A DNA stretch of 64,000 bases from Gigaspora margarita (Eukaryota; Glomeromycota; Glomeromycetes; Diversisporales; Gigasporaceae), in NCBI GenBank assembly GCA_009809945.1, contig WTPW01000571.1, positions 281,732-345,731 on the forward strand, given 5' to 3'. Shown piece by piece: positions 46,813-59,135 of this stretch; positions within the stretch are counted from its first letter, which is position 1; every line of letters starts with the position of its first letter. The notes under the pieces were generated by a model that was given only the letters and a program-made list of their open reading frames with translations, had not been told where the DNA came from and did no database searches. A program made the position numbers and the translations under genes.

Positions 46813-47439
46813 TGTAAAGCTTAATCACAATAGTACCAAATCAACCTTAACCACATACGTGTGTCGATTTGTAATAAATTTTTTTACGGTAAATCATGAA
46901 TCAACCAAATATTGCGATGTTACAGCAGATCAGTATGGTATGAATGATCAGAATTGTATAGTACGGAATAAGGGTATTTTACGCCCCCATTTGGTTATCT
47001 ATCTGAAATTTTTTTTAAAGTAAATCATCACAATAGTCGGTAAGTTTTGTAACAAAATTTTTTACAGTAAATTGTAATAGAAACCACAACTGATAATTCC
47101 AATACGAACTAACTCAAAACCATACTGCGTTGGGGTGTTCGATTCGCTATGAAAATCAAAACTATATATATGTGGTATTCTAATAAGACAGATTTTTAAA
47201 TGATTTTCCTGATTACCTAATCGAACCATTTTATATATAAAAGTGGTCACATTTTTTTAGATCCACAGGTTGTATTCGTTTTTTTTTCCCTAAAAAAAAA
47301 CTTCAATACAAATGAATTCACGCTCCTTATGACTACGAAGTTACAGTGTCTTTTTTTTACATTACATATGGTAGAATTTATTTTTTCCAAAAACATTTTA
47401 ATAAAGTTTTCATATAAAACAATACAAAAAAATTAAGCT
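46813..47439. other. Intergenic, dispersed-repeat fragments
   Basis: TTTTTTACAGTAAATTGTAA...AATTCCAATACGAACTAACT at 47060-47110 belongs to the family that surrounds the LINE. 46930-46985 repeats part of 43900-43980. Confidence 0.45.
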
Positions 47440-47745
47440 GTTCTAAGTGCTAAATATTGTAAATCTCCCAAAGTTGATCTGAATCTTTCACAACTTTTTC
47501 GAAAACAGCTCTATATCTTCCTTATTTGTTACAAATTGCTCCAAAAATAATAATATTTCAAAAGATTCCTCATTGAATACTAATTTTCTAGTATAATATC
47601 TATTATAATATTATATTAGATCCTTTTGATTGGTTGGCCAAACAATAAAAATTTCGGTTTGTTTTTTTCTAATGTTACCTTCATAAATTTTGAATGAAGA
47701 AATGTTATTAATACCCTTTTTATTTTCAACATTCAATGATATTTT
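47440..47745 (-). pseudogene. Decayed exon, unknown family
   Basis: From about 47745 on minus one frame reads NSKISLNVENKKGINNISSF and RKKQTEIFIVWPTNQKDLI, a TAA, then KLVFNEESFEILLFLEQFVT and NKEDIELFSKK. After a one-base shift it ends CERFRSTLGDLQYLALRTA at about 47440. Coherent sense on one strand over about 95 codons indicates a relic of a real gene. Its upstream edge is a short palindrome (47741-47777) based on GTAGAATTCGAAAATA. Function not recognised. Confidence 0.5.
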
Positions 47746-48658
47746 CGAATTCTACAAATTAGTAGAATTCGAAAATAAACTTAAATATTTAAACTAGCTA
47801 AGCCGTTATGATAACTTCGTTCAAAAATTCGAAAAGCATAAGCAATATTAAGATAAAAACTGATTATTCACGTTTCCTAGATTTTAATAATCACGACAAT
47901 ATTAAAAATACAGTAAATAACCACAGTTTTTACTGTATAATTCTTTATTATCAAAGTTATTTATAGAAATGATTGTAAAAATTTTTTATGCATTATACTA
48001 AGTACTGAAGTGTATACAGTCAGATCTTTCTATGCACCCTATAGTGACACAATATGAATTTAAAGAACAAAAAAAATGCATTTATAGAGATAAAGTTTTA
48101 TTTAGGCTAGAATTTGCGAGTGAATTTAGAGAGGTTGTGCATTTGAAGAGTGATACACTTAGAGAGACTCACTGTAATTTTTTTTTACTGAGTGCATGAC
48201 ATATTTTAAATTTATATTTCATGTATAAGTTTTCATAAAAACCCTACATTCCGTATAATACTATATGCTTCACTTCTTTGACCGACTATACCATACATAT
48301 TATTGTAATATCTGGAATCCACATGCCTCGATAAAATATTTTGGGTGCATTTTTTAAGATTTATGATTAGAATTGTTAGTAGAGAATTTTATAGGCTTAA
48401 AAAAAGTCTCAGATTTCGATTTCATTATGATCCGCGACATGGGTCTTATGATCATGTTACTTAATTATTAAAATTAAGAAATCTAATATCAGAAACATTG
48501 GTAGAAAAATGTACGGATACTAATTTTAATGAAATCTTGACAATATGATCTTTTATTGACCTTGTCATGATATATAAATTGAAATTGTAAAAATTACATA
48601 TATAATGAAAGATATATATAAAATAATGATAATAAAATATATATTATATCAAAAAGAT
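47746..48658. other. Intergenic, 3' side of the membrane-protein gene
   Basis: AT-rich, with no gene or repeat recognised beyond the palindrome at its left edge. Confidence 0.4.
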
Positions 48659-49858
48659 TTACACATGATAAAATGACAATAATACAGTAATGGCACTTGC
48701 AGAAGCAGCCCACAAAATCAACAAAACAAAATGATAAAATGATGTATCAGGGAGAGCATATTTAGTTCGAGTTTTCACAGCTTGATGCACATAAATGGTG
48801 TACATCGGAAAAGCGATAAAATATGAAGAGATGAAAATAATTGCCCTAAAATAAAGGTAAATGTCAAATTTTTGAAAAGAATAAAGTAATTAAATAAATA
48901 ACAACTAAATAAATAATACATACGGGATAGTCTGGCCGTTGCCAAGTACATTTGATAAATTACCAAGGAGATGCACAGTAGCGGCAATGACTAAGCAATT
49001 TAGTTGAGATTGAGGTGCAAGAGGGCTTGTATTCACGGAACTACCACCCAAAAGTGGTTGGGATTCACTTTGTCTTTGACGATGAGTCTGTAACGCAACA
49101 CGAATGAAAAGGACCGGTAGTAAAAAGTCTAAGATCAAACCTGATAAAATGGGAGGAATAATTCAGCATTTGAATTAATAGCTAATAGCATATGATGATT
49201 AGAAATGTATGTAAAACTCACCTTGAAATTTGAAGAATGTTGCATCCCAGTACCAATCTAACTGGCTAGTGATTGCGACAGCAGAAATAGAATATACTAC
49301 TGTAGTTATAAGACCCATGATGTAGTTGAACGTTCCCGTTCCATTCTGCAATAAGGCAGCAGCAAGACAAAGTTCCAAAACATTATGATATATTCCAAAG
49401 GCTGACCATAGTTTTCCTGCTTCAAATATAGAAATCGTAATCAAAGCTATAAAGGTGACAATTATGTAACCAGTGATAATAGTGTCGAAAAGCATTTTCG
49501 TCCAAACAATTTCTTCGGTAGTGTCTTGGCCATCTACAGGAGATATTTCGTCAGGGTTGCTGACGATAGGATTGGTGTTGGCAGGACGTCTGTTTTTGAG
49601 CTTAATATAGACGCAATACGTAGCAAGTGCGCCAGTGAGAAAAGCTGCGACATATTCAATCAAACCCACAGTTTCATTTATTGCAGTAAAACCAGGAGAA
49701 GCAGCAATCCATACTGGTAAACCAGTAAGGCTTGATATCTTCTGTTGGGGAGGGTCAGGGAAATTTACATTAGCATATAGAATTGCTACTGCTATCAATT
49801 GTATAGCAATAAGTATGTGGAAAATGAAATTAAGAACTTTGTCGTTATTAACGGTCAT
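48659..49858 (-). CDS. Multi-spanning membrane protein, three exons
   Basis: Exons are 49858-49222, 49140-48924 and 48845-48659, giving 346 residues. Introns are 81 bp (GTGAGT...TATCAG) and 78 bp (GTATGT...TTTTAG); both joins keep frame and remove early stops. About nine hydrophobic segments are visible near residues 8-29, 64-85, 124-145, 152-172, 178-198, 205-228, 258-280, 285-305 and 320-344. Hydrophilic loops include 88-120 (rich in N, P, D, E) and 229-256 (QPLLGG, polar). There is no cleavable signal peptide; TM1 would act as anchor. I recognise no transporter or receptor signature, so the role is unknown. TATATAAA at 49893-49900 is a possible TATA box close upstream. Confidence 0.85.
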
Positions 49859-49892
49859 CGTTAGTTAAATGAATCAGAGAAACTTTGCAAGG

Positions 49893-49900
49893 TTTATATA
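49893..49900 (-). promoter_or_regulatory. Possible TATA box of the membrane-protein gene
   Basis: TATATAAA on minus lies about 35 bp before the ATG. A functional site would imply a very short leader, so this is tentative. Confidence 0.35.
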
Positions 49901-50514
49901 CAAAAGAAGTTGAGGCTGATTATTGTACAAGTGATGGGTACTTAGAGCAACACCAGATTACTAATTTTAGCATTTTAAATGATTAGATCTCCTGTTTTGT
50001 ATAATAGTAACCATAATTATAGAAGAAAAATATAAACCCAATCATGAAATCTTTGCTTATTTACACGTAACAAATATTAATTGTTGCTGGTCATTGTGAA
50101 TGCAGATCATTGTGAAATTTGGGTATCAATTGAAAATATAAGCACCACCAAAATCCACCTATACTCTTTTACTAATAATTCCAAACCCTAACTTAACTAT
50201 AAAAATCCTAACAAACTAAAAAAGCCCAAAAAATTTTTAAAAATCGGACATGTTATAAGTTCAAATTTCATTATGATCTGATTTCACTATAATTTTCCAC
50301 AATAATTACGCATGTACGGTACAATAATAAATTTCACCACAGCACATGGACTGCAAGTATTTTCGTCTATTAATTAATATTGTTTAAAGTATGCATTAGA
50401 TTTAGGTTTATATACAGAATTTCACGAGAAATATTTTTTCGTTAGAATATATATATATTCATCCGAAAATTCAAGCCATATCGGTTTTTTTTTTAATAAG
50501 TCATTAATGCGTTT
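49901..50514. other. Intergenic
   Basis: AAACCCTAACTTAACTATAA near 50165 is a weak telomere-like word. Nothing else recognised. Confidence 0.35.
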
Positions 50515-50925
50515 GCGCTGACCATACATTCGATTGGTTAATGCACTTGCGTATCATAATAATAAAATAGTAAGGATTTTTTGTCGATCATCTCTGATAA
50601 TAATAAAAAACATATAAACTTTAAAGCTATATAACTTTTGACAAAACAGTCATACGCTAGTGACACTATATTTATTAGATTTTTTTAAATATTCTCTTTT
50701 AATGAAAGCCTTTTCTCAAATTATATAGAGGTTAGAGCAAAAAATAGTTTAAAAAGTCAAATATTTTTAAGAAGGCTCATAGAACAATTTTATTACTTTA
50801 AAGAGAATATTAAAAGGATCTAATAATTTTCCTAGTGTATCAAAAGTTATATAAATTTAAAGTTTAGAAGTGATGATCGACAAAAACTTTGATATGCAAC
50901 ACGTGCATCAAAAAGAATTTTCAAT
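50515..50925. mobile_element. Foldback element about 410 bp
   Basis: Left and right halves are imperfect reverse complements sharing TTTTTGTCGATCATC, TATATAACTTTTGA and ATATTCTCTTT. The outer arms share GCACKTGCGTATCA-like sequence. No ORF or certain target duplication. Confidence 0.6.
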
Positions 50926-51364
50926 GAAGGAATTTTTTGGATTGATTAAGGAAATTCTTGCCTAATTTAAACAATTTAAAAAATTTAAGTTAAATAAAAG
51001 GCTGATGGAAAATCATCACAAATCTGTGCACTGATAGTCATTCTTTTTTTATTAGAAGTTTTGGTCTAAATAATCAATAAAGTTATCTATATATGGTCAT
51101 ATATAACTCAAGTCATCGGAGATCCGGAGATGACATATCGTACTTCAAGTGTACATTTAGAAAATTTTAATTAGATTTTCCGACATTTGTTTAAATCAAA
51201 ATAATTGCACTTAATGTATGACCAATGCACAAATTCTGATTAATTAAAAAAAAATTCCGGCACGATTGTATGACCAGTGCACAAATTCTGATTAATTAAA
51301 AAAAATTCCAGCACGAATGTTTGATAAACGGAAATTTTCTGTCACTCATCATTAGAATATACAT

Positions 51365-51652
51365 AATAAGTATATTTATCAAATGGATGCTGACAAGTGA
51401 AAACCAGAAAGTTTAAAAATAGATTTCTATGTTGTTGTCTATATCATAGGAAGTTTCAGAATTAACTTATTTCGAAATAAGTGAATTTTAAAGATCATGT
51501 TTTCTGTTTTAAAATTAATTCCGAATTAGAAAATTAAATAGGAGTCGCCGATGGTAAAGTAAAAACAGATATCTATAGACAACAACATAGAAATCTATTT
51601 TTAAACTTTCTGTTTTTCACTTGTCAGCACCCATTTGATAAATATACTTATT
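51365..51652. mobile_element. Inverted-repeat element with about 80-bp near-perfect arms
   Basis: AATAAGTATATTTATCAAAT and the following sequence through GTTGTTGTCTATA are repeated inverted at the right end with only a few mismatches. The interior is about 125 bp. High arm identity suggests a young insertion or ongoing arm conversion. Confidence 0.75.
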
Positions 51653-51766
51653 TATTGATATCTCCTGATCCAATGTTACTATAAAATTTAGTTTCGCCAC
51701 ATTCCACGGATTTACTAATTTCATTGTACCCCCTCCATGTGACTTATTGTATCCCTTATTTAGTCA

Positions 51767-52035
51767 TTCATATACCATCTTCCATTTTTGTTAATATAGA
51801 TTCTGTCTGACTTTTGAGGTTAACGGGTATAAATAAAGGGTTATTTCTGGAAATTTTGTCAATGAGAAGTGTTGTGTCAATGATATCATTGAAGAGGGCG
51901 TTGGTTGTGTAATCGGATGGAAGTTTGCCGACGATTGTGTTACGGGAATTCTATTCAGCGGCATGCATAAAGGATAAATGTATTCTTCTTGCTTGTACAG
52001 TATTTTCTTCAGGTTTTATCCAAGTGAGCCCTCCT
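51767..52035 (-). pseudogene. Coding relic, unknown family
   Basis: On minus one frame reads YKGGLTWIKPEENTVQARRI, LSFMHAAE, a TAG, NSRNTIVGKLPSDYTTNALF and NDIIDTTLLIDKISRNNPLF, then IPVNLKSQTESILTKMEDGI to a TGA at about 51767. Only one stop interrupts about 90 codons, so either this is a recent pseudogene or the TAG ends an upstream exon (the AG could be a splice acceptor). A related segment lies at 41380-41660. Family not recognised. Confidence 0.45.
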
Positions 52036-52690
52036 TTATAAATTAGGTAAATAGAAACTATTTGAAAATAAATTCGGATCCGGATCTGCCCGACAACGGA
52101 TGTTTTCAGAGTATTTAGTTTTTGATTGATTGAGGTGATTTCATAATTAAAATTTTAAGACATTGGTTGGTTTCTATAATATCCGTGTACAAACACATAG
52201 CGTACAAATACTAATACATAAAAAATTAGCAATAATAACAATAAAATGATTATTAATCGTTCATATCTATCACTAATCAAAAAATTTGTTTCCGGAGGCT
52301 GACTCCGACTATCATATGATCGTCCTAAACATAGCCTGGTACAAGTTTTCGGATTGCCTCCTCGTAATGTCGACAGTAAAGACTGAGTGATATTTATTTA
52401 TATTGCATCTCTATATCTTTCTCTCATTTTTCTTTATTCACTATCGATTTGCACTATATTTGCTTTGCACATAGATTTAATCTACTGCTGGCTTTTCTAC
52501 TACATCTCAACTATACATGCTGAATACGATTTCTCTCTATTAAACATGCTGAGTGCTTGTATTCACGATTTCTCTCTATTATACATAATATTCTATCACA
52601 TATAAAATATTCGCTTACTATCCTGAACTAAGCGGCATTGTTGATTTCCTGTACTCCCGACTTCGATAGTAACACCAGTATTCTGTTTAG
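52036..52690. repeat. Upstream part of the 51.8-kb paralogous segment, with about 350-bp extra sequence
   Basis: 52385-52410 (ATTTATTTATATTGCATCTC) and about 52650-52665 (CTCCCGACTTCGATAGTAAC) align with 41670-41890. The roughly 52038-52385 stretch has no counterpart there and may be an insertion. The plus ORF at 52387 is composition noise. Confidence 0.4.
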
Positions 52691-52865
52691 TAGGATCGTC
52701 GAAAAAAAAACCTTGATGCATCATGTCAAAATTTTGTGCAAAGAAATTCTATAGTAGGACTCCGAAATGCTATTATTCGATTATTTATGTGGCGGCCCTT
52801 TTAAAATTTGATGTTTTTAATTTTCTAGCGAAGGTTTCTCAACGACTATACAATTGAGCTTACCG

Positions 52866-53171
52866 TATAGGTGCGAAATAACGTTCACCTGTGCGTTAAT
52901 TGATGCGTTATTTCGAAACAAGGGCTGATTTTCAGAATGATGCTCGGAATTCTAAAGTTTGTGACCAATTGATTCTCATAATAAAACGAATTTGGAGTTG
53001 AAATCAGATACTGAATAAAATTGTTTTGTCCCGGGTAAGTGATACAGATGGATTGTCATACTAAACACTTTGGGTGCACGTTAATTCGGGACGCGCATAA
53101 GCATTAATTTGAAACTATATATGCCATCAGAATTTCGAAATAATGCACCTGAGCGTTATTTCACGCCTATA
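52866..53171. mobile_element. TIR element, 306 bp, GAAATAACG ends
   Basis: TATAGGTGCGAAATAACG and, reverse-complemented, TATAGGCGTGAAATAACG end the element. The terminal TA on each side could be the duplication. The GTTATTTCG theme links it to 54264-54372. Confidence 0.7.
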
Positions 53172-54263
53172 TGTAATAATTTTTTTTTTGTTTTGATTCT
53201 ACAAGCTTGCAGAATAGATATAAAAAATGGTTCATTGAATTTGACCTAATAATTATTGAGAAATCATTATTTAAAATTCTTAAATATCAAAGAAATATGG
53301 CCACGATCGTCGTTTTTAACATTTAAATGAAAATTTCTCAACAACCAATATAAGAATTCATAAAAAAATTATTTTAATTCTACAACTTTGTAAAATTAAA
53401 ATAAAAGAAAAATTTATCGAATTTGAATTCGTACAGTAGTTGTTAAGAAATATTGATTAAAATTATAAAAAAATAAAACTTCCTTTTTATAGATGCTTGA
53501 ATGAAGACTTCTCGGTCTTTACCTAGTCAAATTCGATCAAAAATTTTTTTATTTCATTTTTTATGAGATTATAGAAATAAAATAAAAAAAATTTATCAAA
53601 TTTGGGCAGGTGAGTAGCTAATAATCTTCAATCAACAATTAGGCACCCATAAAAAAGAAGCTACTGCTAAATTTATTTTTAACAAAATTCATGGATTGAT
53701 TTATTGAGGGCTTTGTCTTATATTATTTATTTTATTATACGAGAAATCACTTCAACCCTGAGAATATTGATATTGTAAATACTTTTTTTGTTAAATTAGC
53801 GTTAAAATTAAAGAATATGATTTGATAAAAATATTTATTCATTTAAAAAAATTTATTAAATAAAGCTATTCAAATTTATAATTACGCAGTTCTTTATTGA
53901 TTTTATTTGTTAACAAGTAATCAAAATTTTTTGTACATATTTTTTATTTTAACACCATTAAAAAATGTAAGAATTAAATTAAAAACAATTTTGACAAATA
54001 ATACCATTATAAGTTAATTCTTAATTTTAAATAATATTCAATTGCACTTAATAAATTTAACTTTAATGGGTATCCGTAAGCTGTATTAAATTTAGTACAA
54101 AAACTTAATTTATACAGTTAAAAAAACTGAAATTTAGAAAAAAATTTATTATTAACCTTATATCAAATTTTTATAATAGATAAATATAGATTTATTTAAT
54201 CTACTTGTAATTTTAGAAGTATATCTTTTTGATAAAATTTATATTTATTATCATTTATTATTG
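53172..54263. other. AT-rich, no gene recognised
   Basis: Homopolymer-rich spacer without coding signal. Confidence 0.4.
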
Positions 54264-54372
54264 TAAAATCTCGAAATAGTGGGCATGGGCGTTATTTCGA
54301 ATCTTGGCCCAAATTAAGCTTAATTCGGGCCGAAACTTGTAATTCTCCCCTGCGCGTTATTTCGAGATTTTA
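54264..54372. mobile_element. 109-bp TA-type MITE, copy 2
   Basis: Inverted ends TAAAATCTCGAAATA/TATTTCGAGATTTTA style, core GGCCCAAATTAAGCTTAATT. Same length and plan as 35324-35432. Confidence 0.78.
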
Positions 54373-54715
54373 TGGTGACTCAGAAATGAATTTAAAAATG
54401 AAAATAATTAGATTCTAATACAAAGTTTTACTTATAATCAAATTTAAAATTTTAATAAAAAAATTTAATATATATTAGTTTATAAAATTTTTTAATATTA
54501 ATTTATTTTTAATCTTTTAAATTAAATTTACTACATGTATAAATTTACTATTAGTTTACTATTAATTTACTATAAATTTTATAAGTTAATTTAACCATTT
54601 TTAAATCTGTCTACCTTATAACAAATCTATTAATTTTATTTTAATAAATTTTTTTACTTTTACAATCAAATATAGATTAAAAATATTTTTTATTTTTATT
54701 ACTTTTATTTTTTTC
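54373..54715. other. AT-rich spacer
   Basis: No feature recognised. Confidence 0.4.
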
Positions 54716-55690
54716 AGTTTCAAAGTGTCTGCTTGGGGCATAGGTTTTATTCAGTTTACACATTTGGAATTACACTTGGATGAGAGTACAACTAACCACA
54801 CATACACTTTTGGTATCTAATTTAAGTGGCCCACCTGAAGGTTCCATACTAGCTACTATACCTGCAACCCAACTACAGAAATTGCCTATTTAAACCCTCT
54901 GATCTTCCGCTCCTTGGCCAATCTCAACTGTTTTACCAATTATTCACAGTACATATACAGTCAGTCTAGACACCCAGATCATTTTTGGCATGGCCTTTAG
55001 GACTACTTTATTCTTACAAGAAACTTGGTAGAGCTCACACAGATATTATCTACACTTTAGTAATTGTTGCTATGGCCAAGGCCAACACTTACAAGACAAG
55101 GTTATCTCTGTTTTCTTACTAATACCTACTTATAGCCCTTGTAAAATTCACTCCAATCCTAGCATCCACCTCTATCATTCTACTAGTCCTTATACCAATG
55201 TTCTAAACTCCATACCAGTTAGCCCAGAAGGGGTGATTCACCTAGCATTAGGTGCTACTATAGTTCTTTCTTCCCTTGGTACCTACTTCTATAGCATAGG
55301 TTCTTTTTCTCTGATGTGACTCCTGCAGCCAGGTTGGTGGACCCAACTCTTAAGGGTCTTTTTATCCAATATTCCAGCTTTAGTTTCTGATTCTCCAGTT
55401 TTGGTAGTACTATTAAAGATCTTTGCAACCTCCTTACTTAGGACTTGCCAAACAGGTTTCATTTTTCTGGTCCCTTGGATTTGTCTGTGTAATAATATAC
55501 AAATACACCCAAAAGCTCCTATATAAATAATAAACCAAGGATTACAGGTAATATACTCAACCAATTGATAAGACAATAGTTACCATACCACAGATCTATT
55601 TTTCAAAGTGTTGCCAGTGGGATTTGAACTCTAGATTTGCTATTTGGAGGTAACAACTAACAACTTCCCTAAGTTGGCACACTTCATTTT
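54716..55690 (-). repeat. tRNA-headed SINE-like repeat, copy 3 (uninterrupted)
   Basis: This is the most complete copy without insertions. The B-box GTTCAAATCC lies on minus at 55620-55630. A minus ORF (55289-55576) contains TRKMKPVWQVLSKEVAKIFN, matching TRKIEPIWQVLSKEVAKIFN in copy 1. It serves as the empty site for the MITE at 3957. Left edge is A-rich on minus. Confidence 0.65.
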
Positions 55691-56359
55691 TATCACTTTT
55701 ATTATTATATTATAAATTTATGTTATAATTTTTTTTTTTACTATTTTACTAACTTTAGTACATCAAATTTTCAAAAAAGAGTTATTATTTATTGCCATGG
55801 CAATACAACACTGCCCCTAATTGACCATTTAGAATATAGAATCAGGTTTAGTATAAAATCAAAATAAACTACTTTTTTTAAAAAATTGCTTCTGTCTTAA
55901 CATTTTGACTATAAAACTACACTTTTTTTTAGCAAAAAAATTCCTTGTAAAATTTTGGGTTAGGAAGACCTTCTAACTATCACATCTACCAAACCCTAAC
56001 CCTAATCATAATCTACTATTATTTGTTTTATTTTAATTACTATAAAATTAAAACAAACAAAATGATTGTTGATTAGAGGTAGTAATATTATTACTATAGC
56101 GATAAATGATAATTGTTTTTTCAAAATATAAGGATATATAACTTCGACTAAAATTTTGAATAATAAAAATATTAGTATTAAAGTATATTTTAGCAAAGTT
56201 TTAATAAATATTATTTTTTATTATTATAAAATAATTTGTTAAACTGTACTAAATTTAGTATAGAGGGCTTATGGATATTTATTAAAGTAATTATTCAATA
56301 ATCAAAAGATTATTAAAAATAAAATAAAGTAATTTTTTTTCTCTTTGGCTGTCTTGCCG
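55691..56359. other. AT-rich spacer with telomere-like AACCCTAACCCTAA
   Basis: AAACCCTAACCCTAATC at about 55990-56006. No gene. Confidence 0.4.
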
Positions 56360-57103
56360 AGATTTTATTGTTAGAATTCTTTTCATATTACATAATATAC
56401 ATGAAATGAGGATACAACTAGCTATATATGCACTTTTTGTGCCTAATTTAAGTAGTCTGCTGAAGGAGCTATACTAGCTGCTATACCTACAATCTATTTA
56501 CAAAAGTTGTATATTTAAACCTTCTGGTTTTCAACCCATATAATACTACTCCCTAACAAATCTGACCTCCCTCTATTTTCTCTAGAAAAATCAAGAGCGA
56601 CTAGCTGCACTAGCTTCGCTAGGTTTCAAGTCTAGATCTGACTAGAACCAGTCTAACAACTAGTTTTATACTATTAATAACCATGTCCTATTTCATAGTC
56701 ATCTATGGGTTTTTAGTAACTGATTCATCTGCATTATGCTAACACTTGCAGTTCAGTTTTACTAGGTACCTCCCTTGCTCTTATAAGGTTTATTCAGATC
56801 CTGGCACCAACCTTTTTTATGGTAGCACCATCAGATCTTAATCTACCTCCTTATTTGGGACTTTTCAAACAGGTTCCATTTTTTTGGTTCCTTGAATTTT
56901 TGGTATAACAACACCATTGTGCCCAAGAGCCCCTATTCAAAATGGTAGAACCAAGGTTATAAGTTTCTCACCCAACTGATATGAGCCACAGTTACCATAA
57001 CACAGGCCTAATTTTTGTTATCATCATTAATGGGATTTGAACTTTCAACCTGCTACTTGGGGGTGACAATGTGACCACTTCTCTAAATTGCTACACCCAT
57101 AAT
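56360..57103 (-). repeat. tRNA-headed SINE-like repeat, copy 4 (diverged)
   Basis: The body aligns with copy 3 (ATACAACTAGCTATATATGC, CTATTTACAAAAGTTGTATA region). The B-box-like AGTTCAAATCC on minus lies at 57033-57043. The peptide-like frame of copies 1 and 3 is broken here by stops. Confidence 0.6.
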
Positions 57104-58559
57104 AAAATAAAGTAATTAAATTTGTATTTATAAATTAACTTCTTAGTAGAAATATTGATAGTAGGGTTGCTAGTGCAGGGTACTTGGCAATACTAATAGT
57201 GTACTAAAATAGGTAGTGCACCTGGTATACTAAATACAGATATAGTGCAGGGTAATAAACTAATCAGATTTAACTTTTATAAAATATTATAAATTTTGTA
57301 ATTTTAAAAAATAATTTATTATATTACTATAAAAAAAACAAAATAAAATCATTGATCTTTCCTTTAGTTCAAGTATACTATTATTTTAAGATATATTTTT
57401 TTTAATTTTCAATCATTTGTGAGTTAACAATAATTTATTAGTTAAAATATTAGTGATTTTGAATTAAGGTTCAGGTTTCTGATTTTGAAATAAATTGCTA
57501 ATATATTTATTTTGAAATCAATAATTTTTAAAATCTTGTTTATTTTGATTTGTAAGCTTATTTATATAATAATAATAATTAATACTTTAGAATCATGAAT
57601 TTTCTTTCAATACTTGATATCTTTCACTTATATATTTTAATATATCTTATATTTTAACAATTATATATTAAAGATATACTTTAAATAGTTTTTTTTAGAA
57701 TTACTAGTAGAAGAATATTATAATTTTATTTAAAAATTTTTTGAAAAATTTAAGCAATAACTTTGTTTTTTAACAATTTATTACAAAGTATTATTTATAA
57801 CAATGCATTATCAAAAAAGGTTATTATTAATAATACTTTATAATCACAAAAATAAGCTATTTTTTTTGGACAGAAAATTATATGAAAATATTGGGATAGC
57901 TTATTTTTGAATTGTTGAATTTTTTGAAAATTTAAAAAATATACAAAATAAAAAGTTATTCAATAATGACAAATTTTTACTATAAGTTTATTTTATGTTC
58001 TAAACAACTTTACTTAATAGCACTTTTAAGATTTACTTAGTAAAATTTAGACTTTTTATATATTGCAACTGCTAGTGATTTTTTTTGATTTTTCAAAAAA
58101 ATGAAGGGTAGCTTATTTTAAAAATAGCTTTTTTTTAAAAAAAAATCTATAGTATTTGAAATATAATATAAATTTTATAAGTTTTATAAAATAATATAGA
58201 ATTATTTGTCCAATAGCTCTAAATTATAAAAAAATATATTAGATAAAATATAAAGGGTTTGAGAATTCTATGCACCTGTATAGCTATGTATCCTTTAAAC
58301 AATCAAAATCAAGCATTTGTAATATATAATCCATTATCTACAATTAGCCAATCAAATTGATTTTATAATTTTTTTAATAAAACTTTATTAATTAAAATAT
58401 ATATATATATAAACAGTATTACAAATATTTATATACAACAAAACCTATTAGTTAACTCTAACTCTAACCCAAATTACTCATCTACTTAATTCAAAACAAG
58501 GGGTCAGACCCACCTACTTTAGATGAAATCTGCATAAAAAAATATATCAAAATAGACAA
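57104..58559. other. AT-rich region without gene
   Basis: GTGCAGGGTA words recur near 57170-57260, and AATAAGCTA words near 57850-58130 resemble the arms inside 39529-40612. Nothing else recognised. Confidence 0.35.
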
Positions 58560-58760
58560 AACTTGACCAGCAAAAACTCTACAGATAATAAAATCAGTAG
58601 CTTCAAAAACCAAAACTCCAAAGAATACAACTTCAAAGAATAACAACCCCAAATATGATGACTTCAAAAAGCAACAACTCCAAAAAATAGTAACTTCAAA
58701 GAATGATAACTTTAAAAACAGCAACTCTAAAAAAATTATCAAGTTATTAATAAATAAGAA
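58560..58760. repeat. Minisatellite CTTCAAAGAATAACAACTCC
   Basis: Units of about 20-24 bp (ACTTCAAAGAATRACAACTCCAAA). Related to the array at 530-1080 and, inverted, to 60780-60950. The 121-codon minus ORF over it is an artefact. Confidence 0.7.
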
Positions 58761-58837
58761 AGAGTAAAAAAAAATCAAACAAAAATACTTACCAAGAGTG
58801 ATTCTATATTTTAACACTACTAAGATGTAGATGAGAT

Positions 58838-59135
58838 TTTCTAGAACCTTGGACATCTCTCATATAGGTCATAACTGGATTTTGGCCAATTTTGATCTAA
58901 TTTGCTAAAAATAATAAAATCTATTTATTTTAATAACTTCTAATCCAGTAATTAGAATTGAATAAACTTTTTTTTGTTAGATGCGCCTTACTGAGAGCTT
59001 CATTTTTAAAAAGTTCATTCAAATTGGACTACTAGATGCCAAGATAATTGCCAAAAACTGTTTTTTGCTTCTCAAATTTTAGATGTTTTTGCTAAAAAAT
59101 TTCAAGTATAACCTCTATACTAGATGTCCAGGGTC
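58838..59135. mobile_element. TIR repeat, GGACATCT ends, copy 1
   Basis: ACCTTGGACATCT at the left and the complement of AGATGTCCAGGGTC at the right form inverted ends. The interior includes GCGCCTTACTGAGAGCTTCA. Homologous to 63506-63790 in direct orientation. Confidence 0.65.

Noticed and set aside
49526..49868. Two plus ORFs
   Set aside because: Antisense to exon 1 of the membrane-protein gene.
58491..58856. 121-codon minus ORF, hydrophobic
   Set aside because: It is read through a CTTCAAAGAATAACAACTCC minisatellite; the Phe/Leu pattern is repeat-derived.
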